Assembly: GCA_041749475.1 (NCBI GenBank)
Contig: JBGTBD010000067.1
Coordinates: forward strand, 26,868 to 90,867
Reading direction: 5' to 3'
Source of the DNA: JBGTBD01 sp041749475
GTDB lineage: Bacteria; Pseudomonadota; Alphaproteobacteria; Rickettsiales; UBA998
Length of the DNA: 64,000 bases
The notes beneath the pieces are model-generated. The model did not search any database, was not told the DNA's origin, and was given only the letters and a program-made list of their open reading frames with translations. The position numbers and the translations under genes were made by a program. Positions 17,275 through 25,731 of the stretch are shown here, piece by piece. How positions within the stretch are numbered: the stretch's first letter is position 1; each line of letters begins with the position of its first letter.

Positions 17275-20200
17275 ATGAATATCTCCCGCTTCTTTATTGA
17301 CCGCCCGATTTTCGCTGGCGTCATCTCCATGCTCATCTTCATCGCGGGACTCATCTCGATGTTCCTGCTGCCCATTTCCGAGTACCCGGAAGTCGTTCCC
17401 CCCACCGTCGTCGTCAACGCCTCCTTCCCCGGCGCGAATCCCAAGGTCATCGCCGAAACGGTCGCGACTCCGCTGGAAGAACAGATCAACGGCGTCGAGA
17501 ATATGCTTTACATGTTCTCCCAAGCCACATCCGATGGCCGCCTGACCCTGACTGTCACCTTCAAGATCGGCTCCGACCCGGACCTTGCGCAACAACTCGT
17601 ACAAAACCGCGTCTCGCAAGCTCTGCCACGCCTTCCGGACGTCACCCGCCAGATCGGCGTCACTGTCCTCAAAAGTTCTCCCGACCTGACGATGGTCGTC
17701 CACCTGATCTCGCCGGATGAACGCTATGACATGCTGTACTTACGGAACTACGCACTACTCAATGTCAAAGACCAACTCGCCCGCATTCAAGGCATCGGTC
17801 AGGTCAGCATTTTCGGCGCGGGGGATTACGCGATGCGCGTCTGGCTGAACCCGGATAAGATTGCGGAGCGCAATCTCACCGCCAATGATGTGGTCAACGC
17901 AATTCGCGAACAGAATATTCAGGTGGCAGCGGGTATCATCGGTGCGTCACCGAGTACGAGTGACGTGGAGCTACAACTTCCCATCAACACCCAAGGCCGA
18001 CTGCAGACCGAAGAACAGTTCGGCGATATCATCATCAAGGCGGACGCCAAAGGAACCATTACCCGCCTCAAGGACGTCGCCCGCATCGAGATTGGCGCAC
18101 AGGAATATGCGCTGCGGTCGCTACTCGACAATAAACCCGCCGTCGCCATCCCGATTTTCCAACAGCCCGGCTCCAACTCCATCGAGATTTCCAATAACGT
18201 GCGTAAAGCGATGGAAGAATTGAAAGAAAACTTCCCCACGGGTGTCGATTATTCCATCGTCTATGACCCCACGGTCTTTGTCCGCGATTCCATCAAGGCC
18301 GTTATCCATACGCTGTTGGAAGCGGTTGCACTCGTTGTCGTCGTCGTTATCCTCTTCCTGCAGACGTGGCGCGCCTCCATCATCCCACTGCTGGCCGTGC
18401 CAGTCTCCATCATCGGCACATTCGCGCTGATGCATTTGTTCGGCTTCTCCATCAACGCGCTTTCATTATTCGGACTCGTCCTTGCCATCGGTATCGTCGT
18501 CGATGATGCTATTGTCGTCGTCGAAAACGTCGAGCGGAATATTGAGGAGGGGCTGCATCCGCGTGAGGCCAGTCACAAGGCCATGCGCGAAGTCAGTGGC
18601 CCGATCATCGCCATTGCGCTGACCCTGCTCGCCGTCTTCGTCCCAATTGCATTTATCAGCGGGTTGACGGGACAGTTTTATAAACAGTTCGCGCTTACCA
18701 TTGCTATCTCCACGGTGATTTCCGCCATCAACTCCCTGACCTTAAGCCCCGCCCTCGCGGCCATGCTGCTGAAAGAAAAGGGGCAGGCCAACGATTGGCT
18801 GACCCGCTTCATGGATAAATGGCTGGGCGGCTTCTTCGGTCGCTTCAACCGCTTCTTCCAGCGCAATTCCGAGCGATATTCGCACGGTGTGCATTATGTG
18901 CTGGGGCGGAAGACCGCTTCGATGGGTGCCTATCTCGCGCTGTTATTCGTCACCTACGGCGTGTTCAATCTCGTCCCCTCCGGCTTCGTTCCTGCGCAGG
19001 ATAAGCAATATCTCGTCGGCTTCGCACAACTTCCGCAAGGGGCGACGCTGGACCGTACGGAAGCCATCATCCGCCAGATGTCGGATATCGCGTTGAAAGA
19101 ACCGGGCGTGGAAAGCGCCGTCGCCTTCCCCGGTCTCTCCATCAACGGCTTTACCAACAGCGCCAGTGCGGGAATCGTCTTCCTCACGCTCGACCCGTTC
19201 GAGCAGCGTAAGTCGGATGAGCTCTACGGCCTCAATATCGCCAACAGTCTGCAACAGAAATTCGGCATGATCGATGAAGCCTTCATCGCCATCTTCCCGC
19301 CACCGCCTGTTATGGGGCTCGGAACCATCGGCGGCTTCAAGCTGGAAGTCGAGGACAGGACGGATCAGGGCTACGAAGCGCTGGATGAAACCATGAAAGC
19401 CGTTCTGGCTAAAGCATGGCAAGACCCGCGCCTGACCGGGGTATTCAGCAGCTACCAAATCAACGTGCCGCAACTCTATGCCGATCTCGACCGGACGAAA
19501 GCCAAACAGCTCGGCCTCAACATCGCCGATGTGTTCGACGCGATGCAGGTCTATCTCGGTTCGCTCTATATCAACGACTTCAATAAATTCGGTCGTACCT
19601 ATCAGGTCATCGCGCAGGCCGATGCACAGTTCCGTTCCAAGGTGGAAAACATCTCGCAACTGAAAGTGCGTAACGACAAGGGCGAGATGGTTCCGCTCGG
19701 CGCGGTGCTGAAAGTCACCCCCAGCTACGGCCCCGAAAGTGCTATGCGCTACAACGCCTATCGCTCGGCTGACCTCAACGGTGGCGCGGCTCCCGGCATC
19801 TCTAGCGGTCAGGCGCAGGATGCCATCGTCAAGATTCTGGAAGAGACGCTGCCGAAGGGCATGCAATATGAGTGGACGGAGCTGACCTATCAGCAGATCC
19901 TCGCGGGCGATACAACGATGATCGTCTTCCCGCTTTGCCTATTGCTGGTCTTCCTCGTCCTCGCTGCGCAATATGAGAGCCTGACGCTGCCGCTCGCCAT
20001 CATCCTCATCGTGCCGATGTGCCTACTTTGCGCAGCGATAGGCGTGTTGCTGACGGGGGGGGACAATAACATCTTCACCCAGATATCGCTGTTCGTGTTG
20101 ATGGGGCTTGCGTGTAAAAACGCCATCCTGATCGTCGAATTCGCGCACGAACTGGAAAAGCATGGCCGCAGCACCGTCGATGCCGCCATCGAATCCGCCC

Positions 20201-20409
20201 GTATGCGTCTGCGTCCGATTTTGATGACGTCCTTCGCCTTCATCATGGGCGTCGTGCCGCTCGTCATCTCCTCCGGCGCGGGTGCGGAAATGCGTCACGC
20301 CATCGGCGTCGCCGTCTTCTCGGGGATGCTGGGTGTGACCTTCTTCGGCCTGTTCCTGACGCCTATATTCTACGTCATCCTCCGCACGTTCGAGAAACGC
20401 ATCACCTAG
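17275..20409 (+). CDS. RND multidrug efflux transporter (AcrB/HAE-1 type)
   Basis: A 1044-residue inner-membrane pump, the usual length for the family. It opens with MNISRFFIDRPIFA and keeps the proton-relay residues: Asp410 and Asp411 in IGIVVDDAIVVVEN and Lys948 in LACKNAILIVEF. Two large periplasmic loops and 12 membrane helices are evident. It uses the proton gradient to export drugs or other small molecules through the adaptor encoded just upstream. It is regulated by the nearby TetR through the operator in the promoter. It most resembles the MexB/AcrB subgroup, but the substrate range is not readable from sequence. Confidence 0.95.
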   Translation: MNISRFFIDRPIFAGVISMLIFIAGLISMFLLPISEYPEVVPPTVVVNASFPGANPKVIAETVATPLEEQINGVENMLYMFSQATSDGRLTLTVTFKIGSDPDLAQQLVQNRVSQALPRLPDVTRQIGVTVLKSSPDLTMVVHLISPDERYDMLYLRNYALLNVKDQLARIQGIGQVSIFGAGDYAMRVWLNPDKIAERNLTANDVVNAIREQNIQVAAGIIGASPSTSDVELQLPINTQGRLQTEEQFGDIIIKADAKGTITRLKDVARIEIGAQEYALRSLLDNKPAVAIPIFQQPGSNSIEISNNVRKAMEELKENFPTGVDYSIVYDPTVFVRDSIKAVIHTLLEAVALVVVVVILFLQTWRASIIPLLAVPVSIIGTFALMHLFGFSINALSLFGLVLAIGIVVDDAIVVVENVERNIEEGLHPREASHKAMREVSGPIIAIALTLLAVFVPIAFISGLTGQFYKQFALTIAISTVISAINSLTLSPALAAMLLKEKGQANDWLTRFMDKWLGGFFGRFNRFFQRNSERYSHGVHYVLGRKTASMGAYLALLFVTYGVFNLVPSGFVPAQDKQYLVGFAQLPQGATLDRTEAIIRQMSDIALKEPGVESAVAFPGLSINGFTNSASAGIVFLTLDPFEQRKSDELYGLNIANSLQQKFGMIDEAFIAIFPPPPVMGLGTIGGFKLEVEDRTDQGYEALDETMKAVLAKAWQDPRLTGVFSSYQINVPQLYADLDRTKAKQLGLNIADVFDAMQVYLGSLYINDFNKFGRTYQVIAQADAQFRSKVENISQLKVRNDKGEMVPLGAVLKVTPSYGPESAMRYNAYRSADLNGGAAPGISSGQAQDAIVKILEETLPKGMQYEWTELTYQQILAGDTTMIVFPLCLLLVFLVLAAQYESLTLPLAIILIVPMCLLCAAIGVLLTGGDNNIFTQISLFVLMGLACKNAILIVEFAHELEKHGRSTVDAAIESARMRLRPILMTSFAFIMGVVPLVISSGAGAEMRHAIGVAVFSGMLGVTFFGLFLTPIFYVILRTFEKRIT

Positions 20410-20411
20410 AC

Positions 20412-20445
20412 AAAAAAGAACCCGCCCTCTAAAAGAGGACGGGTT
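20412..20445 (-). terminator. Rho-independent terminator for the DJ-1/PfpI gene
   Basis: On the minus strand, a 12-bp stem with one mismatch (20419-20430 with 20434-20445) and a short loop is followed by a run of six T. It lies 34 bases past the stop of the minus-strand gene and also close behind the pump gene. Confidence 0.8.
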
Positions 20446-20478
20446 AGCGAACAGGGAAGAGAACTTGTTTGCTGCGGG

Positions 20479-21093
20479 TTAGGCAGCGCTACGGCGTTGT
20501 GAAGTACTCACCTCACCGCGTAGATATTCCATAACACCGAAGAGGTGACGCGGCAGGTCACCGGGTTTGCGCGCGGTGATGAACTGACGGTCTTCTACCA
20601 GCGCTTCATCAACGAACGTCGCGCCTGCTTTCTCAAGTTCTTCGCGAATTTCAGGCCAACACGCCATCTGGATGCCCTGAACGAGACCTGCGGTAATCAA
20701 TACCTGCGGCCCGTGGCAAATGGCAGCGATGGGTTTACTTTTATCGGCGGCGAATTGCTGCACGAAGCGGATGACGTCCTCATTCTTGCACAGCTCTTCA
20801 GGTGCTTTGCCTCCGGGAATATAGAGCAGTTGATAGTCTTCCGGGCGCACATCCTTGATGGCTTTCGTCTCTTTCAGACCAAGCCCATGCTTCGCCTCGA
20901 ACGACCCGCCCTTCGGCGTGACGACATCGACCGTATACCCTTCTTCGGTCAGGCGGTAATAGGGATAGAAAAACTCCGTATCTTCCGTCTTATCTGCAGT
21001 CAGGATGATGATTTTTTCTGTTTTCTGTAATCGCGCGGGGATGGGCGCTACTTTGTGATTATCGGTCTTGGAATCCGAACCAAAGATACTCAT
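20479..21093 (-). CDS. DJ-1/PfpI-family protein (class I glutamine amidotransferase-like)
   Basis: A 204-residue protein of the PfpI/YhbO group. The nucleophile-elbow motif AICHGPQ contains the conserved Cys and His, and the upstream GGKAPEEL motif holds the catalytic Glu. I start it at 21093 because AAGGAG lies 8 bases before that ATG; the frame is open upstream but has no ribosome site there. Relatives act as stress-related deglycases or hydrolases of damaged proteins. The exact reaction is not determined by sequence. Confidence 0.88.
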   Translation of the reverse strand: MSIFGSDSKTDNHKVAPIPARLQKTEKIIILTADKTEDTEFFYPYYRLTEEGYTVDVVTPKGGSFEAKHGLGLKETKAIKDVRPEDYQLLYIPGGKAPEELCKNEDVIRFVQQFAADKSKPIAAICHGPQVLITAGLVQGIQMACWPEIREELEKAGATFVDEALVEDRQFITARKPGDLPRHLFGVMEYLRGEVSTSQRRSAA

Positions 21094-21238
21094 GATGATC
21101 TCCTTAATGTATGTGGTTTGGCGACGCTCCACACAACACCAGAAGCCATATAAAATTTCCATCAGGCGTTTTCGGTTTAAAGATATTTGACTTGCGCCCC
21201 GCTAAGAGCAATGGTTGCCGCATCCCTTGGAGTACATC

Positions 21239-22486
21239 ATGGCCCTGTCGGTGGACGTCCTCAAACTGCGCGACTTTCGCCTGCTGATGGCCGTGCGCAT
21301 GTGCGGGATGATGGCGCTGCAGGCGCAGGCCGTCATCGTAGGATGGCAAGTCTATTCCATTACCAAAAGCCCGTTCATGCTGGGGTTGACGGGGCTCACC
21401 GAAGCCGTCCCCGCCATCCTCTGCGCCTTTTTCTCCGGCCATATTGTTGATATCAGCCGCCCGCATCGTGTCTATCTCGCCTGCGTCGCCGCCCTCGCGC
21501 TGAACACGCTGTTATTGTTACTACTCGCAGGCGACATCGTCCATGTCCCCGGCGGCAACATCCTACCGTGGATCTATGGCGGCGTATTTTTCTCCGGCGT
21601 CGCACGCAGCTTCATCATGCCCGCATCCTTCTCATTACTACCACGCATCGTCCCGCGTGCGGATATTCCCTCTGCCTCTGCATGGCTGAGTAGCGGTTTC
21701 CAGATTGCCGCCATCTCCGGCCCCGCTATCGCCGGTCTCATCTATGGCGGATACGGCGCACGCGCCGCATGGTTTCTCCCTGTCGCCTTCATGAGCGCTG
21801 CATTCGTCCTTCTCGCTGCTATGAGCCTCACCCCCCGCCAATACCGTAGCGCCGAACTCCGCGAACCGACGATGAAAAGCATCCGCGCCGGGTGGAAATT
21901 CATCTTCACCCATCCCGTACTGCTCTCGGTGATGACGCTCGATATGTTCGCTGTCCTCTTCGGCGGGGCGGTCGCTATGCTGCCCGCCTATGCCGATCAG
22001 GTGCTGCATGTCGGCTCCGAAGGCCTTGGCGCACTCCGCGCCGCGCCTGCTATTGGGGCTATCATCACCGCATTGATACTCGCGCTCAAACCCTTCAAGG
22101 TCATCCGCGCCAGCACGTTATTATGGGTCGTCGCCGGTTTTGGCGTGGCGATCATCGGCTTCGGTCTCAGCACCTATTTCTGGTTATCGATGGCCTTCCT
22201 CGCCGTCAGCGGCGCGTTCGACAGTATCAGCATGGTCATCCGCAGCACGCTGATGCAGCTCCTGACACCGGATGCCATGCGGGGGCGCGTCTCTGCCGTC
22301 AACAGTATGTTCATCATCTCTTCGAATGAAATCGGCGCGTTCGAGTCCGGCGTCGCCGCACGCTTCCTCGGACTCGTTCCCTCTATAATATTCGGCGGGG
22401 TGGGGACGCTGCTGGTCGTCGCCGCCGTGGCCACGCTCTCCCCGAAATTACGCAGACTGGAAGTGCGAACGGACGAAACGGCTTAA
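21239..22486 (+). CDS. MFS transporter (EntS-like, MFS_3 family)
   Basis: A 415-residue membrane protein with about 12 helices. The N-terminal pattern (FRLLMAVRMCGMMALQAQAVIVGWQVYSIT) and the late motif DAMRGRVSAVNSMF are typical of the EntS/MFS_3 group of drug or siderophore exporters. The ATG at 21239 has TTGGAG upstream. No siderophore gene is adjacent, so the substrate is unknown. Its stop codon overlaps that of the convergent marC-like gene. Confidence 0.87.
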   Translation: MALSVDVLKLRDFRLLMAVRMCGMMALQAQAVIVGWQVYSITKSPFMLGLTGLTEAVPAILCAFFSGHIVDISRPHRVYLACVAALALNTLLLLLLAGDIVHVPGGNILPWIYGGVFFSGVARSFIMPASFSLLPRIVPRADIPSASAWLSSGFQIAAISGPAIAGLIYGGYGARAAWFLPVAFMSAAFVLLAAMSLTPRQYRSAELREPTMKSIRAGWKFIFTHPVLLSVMTLDMFAVLFGGAVAMLPAYADQVLHVGSEGLGALRAAPAIGAIITALILALKPFKVIRASTLLWVVAGFGVAIIGFGLSTYFWLSMAFLAVSGAFDSISMVIRSTLMQLLTPDAMRGRVSAVNSMFIISSNEIGAFESGVAARFLGLVPSIIFGGVGTLLVVAAVATLSPKLRRLEVRTDETA

Positions 22487-23121
22487 AATTTTCCTGCGTG
22501 AATAAAGGCGATAACCCCGTCGCCGATGATCTGCACCGCCATCGCCGCCAGCAACACCCCAAGCAACCGCGACAGCACGACGCGCCCGGTCGTGCCCAGC
22601 AACCGCTCAATCGTATTCGCCAGCAAAAACACTGCAAGACAACTGCCGATGACGACGCCGATGACCCCGATCAACCCGATGAAATTAAGCAGGTTATCCT
22701 TCGCCGCATTCGCTTGCAGAATGGTGGCGGTAATCGCCCCCGGCCCCGCCATCAACGGAATCGCCAGCGGGAAGGCGGCGATGTCCTTGTGATTATCCTG
22801 CGACACGGCGGCTTCGGCGGAATTGCTTTTCCGCTCCTCGCGTTTTTCAAACACCATCTCCGCCGCGATGGAGAAGAGTAGTAACCCGCCGGCGATCTTG
22901 AACGCAGGGATGCTGATGCCAAGTGCTTCGAGCGTCGGCTTGCCACCGATGGCCGCCAGCGTCAATATCCCGAACGCGATGATGACGGAACGAAACGCCG
23001 TGCTGCGCCGCGCTTCCTTGCTGAGATGCACGGTAAGCGCAAGGAATATCGTCGCCAGTCCAGGCGGGTCGACGGCCACAAACAGCGTGATGAACGCGGT
23101 CTTGATGAATTCCATTTCCAT
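22483..23121 (-). CDS. MarC-family integral membrane protein
   Basis: A 212-residue protein with about six membrane helices. It has the family landmarks FVAVDPPGLATIFL near the N-terminus and FPLAIPLMAGPGAITATI in the middle. MarC proteins (UPF0056) are widespread and of unknown transport function; an early link to antibiotic resistance was not upheld. It could start at either of two nearby ATGs (23121 or 23115); neither has a clear ribosome site. Confidence 0.88.
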   Translation of the reverse strand: MEMEFIKTAFITLFVAVDPPGLATIFLALTVHLSKEARRSTAFRSVIIAFGILTLAAIGGKPTLEALGISIPAFKIAGGLLLFSIAAEMVFEKREERKSNSAEAAVSQDNHKDIAAFPLAIPLMAGPGAITATILQANAAKDNLLNFIGLIGVIGVVIGSCLAVFLLANTIERLLGTTGRVVLSRLLGVLLAAMAVQIIGDGVIAFIHAGKF

Positions 23122-23361
23122 GCGCGGATGCTACCATGCTGCATATTCGAAACAAGCAAACGCCGAAAAAATGTATGGCTTTTTGATACGGAATATGGTA
23201 GTGTTATTTTTATGTTAGGGTGAAACAAACCTAACGATGAAGAAGCAGAGGAATAGGGCAGTTGAATTGCGTAAGCAACCATCTGCAGCCGCCTCTGCTT
23301 CGTCGTTTTGGGCTTTCCCTTCTTTCTTTCATTGCAAAAATTTACACGCCCTTCATTATAG
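23122..23361. other. Intergenic region between marC-like and tdh
   Basis: No gene is evident. A 6-bp hairpin (GTTAGG/CCTAAC, 23214-23235) and a looser inverted pair around GAAGCAGAGG/CCTCTGCTTC (about 23240-23310) are the only structures seen. With the adjacent repeat it makes a 321-base gap. Confidence 0.5.
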
Positions 23362-23430
23362 TGTCATGCCAGCGGAGGCTGGCATCCAGTACCGCTGTAA
23401 AACTGGATTCCTGCTTTCGCAGGAATGACA
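23362..23430. repeat. Palindromic repeat, family A copy 2 (diverged, with paired changes)
   Basis: The arms are 23362-23390 and 23402-23430. The ends TGTCAT and ATGACA match family A. The inner stems have changed to GCCAGC/GCTGGC on the left and TTCCTGC/GCAGGAA on the right, changes that preserve pairing within each arm. The copy ends 12 bases before the tdh start codon, so it lies in the leader of tdh-kbl. Confidence 0.8.
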
Positions 23431-23442
23431 AAAGGAAAAAAA

Positions 23443-24474
23443 ATGAAAGCACTGGTGAAGAGCAAGACTGAACAAGGCCTATGGCTCACGGATGTTCCCG
23501 AACCTGAGCACGGTATCAACGACGTCAAGATCCGCGTCCTTAAGACCGGCATCTGTGGTACGGACGTCCACATCTACAACTGGGACGAATGGGCACAGAA
23601 AACCATCACCCCCGGTACGGTGATCGGCCATGAATTCGTCGGCGAGATCGCCGCCGTCGGCAGCAATGTCAGCGGCCTGAAGGTAGGCGACATCGTCTCG
23701 GCGGAAGGCCATATCGTCTGCGGTCATTGCCGCAACTGCCTCGCCGGACGCCGCCATCTCTGCGCGCATACGCAAGGCATCGGCGTCAATCGTGACGGCG
23801 CGTTCGCCGAGTTCGTCACCGTCCCCGCCATAAATGTCTGGCCCTGCAACCCCTCCATCTCCACCGACATTTTTGCGATTTTCGACCCACTCGGGAATGC
23901 GATGCACGTCGCCGGGTCGTTTGATCTGGTGGGCGAGGATGTCCTCATCACCGGCGCTGGCCCCATCGGCATCATGGCGCTTGCGATGGCTCACCACATG
24001 GGCGCCCGCCACGTCGTCATTACGGACGTCAACGAATACCGCCTGAACCTCGCCCGCAAACTCGGCGCCACCGCCGCCGTCAATATCACCAAGGAAGACA
24101 TGCGCGAGGTGATGACGCGCCTGCATATGACCGAGGGCTTCGATGTTGGCTTCGAGATGTCCGGCCACCCGGACGGCTTGCGCCAAATGATCGACCTGAT
24201 GGTGCATGGCGGCAAGATGGCACTGCTCGGCATCCAGCCGAAAGAAACCGGAGTCGATTGGGACGCGGTCGTCTTCAAGGGCCTCACCCTGAAAGGCATC
24301 TACGGCCGCCAGATGTTCGAGACCTGGTATAAATTGACGGCCATGCTGCAAAGCGGCCTCGACATCAACCCACTCATCACCCACCGCTTTTCCTACAAGG
24401 ATTACGAAGAAGGATTTTCAGTCATGCGCTCCGGCCAGTCGGGAAAAGTCGTGTTGGATTGGAGCCAGATATGA
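23443..24474 (+). CDS. tdh: L-threonine 3-dehydrogenase
   Basis: A 343-residue zinc-dependent medium-chain dehydrogenase that oxidises threonine to 2-amino-3-ketobutyrate with NAD. It has KTGICGTDVHIYNWDEW with the catalytic Cys, GHEFVGEI with the catalytic His-Glu, and the structural zinc cluster CGHCRNCLAGRRHLC. The nucleotide-binding ITGAGPIGIMA follows. The ATG is preceded by AAGGAAAAAA. The length is close to E. coli Tdh (341). It overlaps kbl by four bases, so both steps of threonine breakdown to glycine and acetyl-CoA are made together. Confidence 0.96.
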   Translation: MKALVKSKTEQGLWLTDVPEPEHGINDVKIRVLKTGICGTDVHIYNWDEWAQKTITPGTVIGHEFVGEIAAVGSNVSGLKVGDIVSAEGHIVCGHCRNCLAGRRHLCAHTQGIGVNRDGAFAEFVTVPAINVWPCNPSISTDIFAIFDPLGNAMHVAGSFDLVGEDVLITGAGPIGIMALAMAHHMGARHVVITDVNEYRLNLARKLGATAAVNITKEDMREVMTRLHMTEGFDVGFEMSGHPDGLRQMIDLMVHGGKMALLGIQPKETGVDWDAVVFKGLTLKGIYGRQMFETWYKLTAMLQSGLDINPLITHRFSYKDYEEGFSVMRSGQSGKVVLDWSQI

Positions 24475-25652
24475 GCCTCGCCGAACAACTCTCTACCGAA
24501 CTCGCCACCATGCAAAATGGGGGGACGCTGAAAAAATTCCGCCATATCACCACGCCCATGAGCACCGAAGTGGACATGGAAGAAAAGCAGGATGTGCTGG
24601 TGCTCTCTTCCAATAATTATCTCGGCCTCGCCGACCATCCCGAACTCATCGCCGCCGGGAAAGAGGCGCTGGATACATACGGCGCAGGCACGGCCTCAGT
24701 TCGCTTCATCTGCGGCACATTCTCCATCCACCGCGTACTGGAAGACGCCATCGCCAAGCTGCACCATACGGAAGCATCACTTTCCTACGTCTCCTGTTGG
24801 ACAGCCAATACTGGCCTCATCCCCGCCATCTCCGGTGCGGAAGACGTCCTCATCAGCGACGCGCTGAACCATGCCTCGCTGATCGACGGCTGCCGCATGT
24901 CGAAAGCCAAGCGCGCCGTCTATAAACACGCCGATATGGCCGACCTCGAAGCCAAGTTGAAAGAGGCGAAAGAAACCCGCCGCCGCTTTATCATCACCGA
25001 CGGCGTATTCAGTATGGAAGGTGACATCTGCCCACTGCCCGACATTATCGCCCTCGCCACGAAATACGATGCCACCGTCATCCTCGATGATTCCCACGGC
25101 GTCGGCGTCATGGGTCGTCACGGGCGCGGTACGGCGGAGCATTTCGGGGTCGAAGGCGAGGTGGACATCATCACCGGCACACTGGGCAAAGCGCTTGGCG
25201 GTGCAGCGGGCGGCTACGTCGCCGGGCCGCAGGCCTTGATCGACTACCTGCAACAAACCTCCCGCCCACAACTTTTCTCCAACGCACTCCCCGCCACCAT
25301 CGCCGCCAGCGCCGGAAAAGCCATCGAGATATTGCAGCGCGAACCCGAGCGCGTTACTCGCCTCCACCAATTGACCGAACTGATGCGCGAAGGCTTAAAG
25401 CGCAAAGGTTTTGCTCCATTAGAAGGCGACTCGGCCATCGTCCCCATCATCGTCGGCGAAACCGCCTTCGCCATCAAGATGAGCGAAGCGCTGTTGCAAG
25501 AAGGGATTTTTATTACAGGCTTCGGCTATCCGGTCGTCCCGGAAGGCTCGGCACGTCTGCGTTTGCAAGTATGCGCCACGCTGAAGGAAGAACAAATTGA
25601 GCGTGCACTAACGGCGTTTGAAAAAGTCGGGAAAGCGTTAGACATAATATAA
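24471..25652 (+). CDS. kbl: Glycine C-acetyltransferase (2-amino-3-ketobutyrate CoA ligase)
   Basis: A 393-residue PLP enzyme of the alpha-oxoamine synthase family that splits aminoketobutyrate with CoA to glycine and acetyl-CoA. It shows SSNNYLGLADHPE, the PLP-Asp region VILDDSHGVGVMG and the PLP-lysine motif GTLGKALGGAAGGYV. The ATG overlaps the tdh stop (ATGA). The gene after the stop is convergent, with a family C repeat between them. Confidence 0.96.
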   Translation: MSLAEQLSTELATMQNGGTLKKFRHITTPMSTEVDMEEKQDVLVLSSNNYLGLADHPELIAAGKEALDTYGAGTASVRFICGTFSIHRVLEDAIAKLHHTEASLSYVSCWTANTGLIPAISGAEDVLISDALNHASLIDGCRMSKAKRAVYKHADMADLEAKLKEAKETRRRFIITDGVFSMEGDICPLPDIIALATKYDATVILDDSHGVGVMGRHGRGTAEHFGVEGEVDIITGTLGKALGGAAGGYVAGPQALIDYLQQTSRPQLFSNALPATIAASAGKAIEILQREPERVTRLHQLTELMREGLKRKGFAPLEGDSAIVPIIVGETAFAIKMSEALLQEGIFITGFGYPVVPEGSARLRLQVCATLKEEQIERALTAFEKVGKALDII

Positions 25653-25654
25653 TC

Positions 25655-25724
25655 TGTCACCCTGAACTTGTTTCAGGGTCCATCTTTCCGGCACACTGGA
25701 TGCTGAAACAAGTTCAGCATGACA
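25655..25724. repeat. Palindromic repeat, family C copy 1
   Basis: The left arm TGTCACCCTGAACTTGTTTC continues to GGGTCCAT. The right arm contains GGATGCTGAAACAAGTTCAG and ends in CATGACA. The arms pair over most of their length. It sits between the convergent ends of kbl and the Uup-like gene. Confidence 0.85.
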
Positions 25725-25731
25725 CCAAAAC

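Noticed and set aside
18943..19866. A 307-codon minus-strand open frame inside the RND pump gene
   Set aside because: It is antisense to a region with clear AcrB motifs, has no ribosome site, and its composition is what the pump's codon bias produces on the other strand.
16006..20409. RND pump as part of the macAB system
   Set aside because: It has its own adaptor, promoter and TetR operator; only sharing of the outer-membrane factor remains possible.
23479..24384. A 301-codon minus-strand open frame across tdh
   Set aside because: tdh is unmistakable on the plus strand; the antisense product is a His/Asp/Ala-rich mirror of its codons.
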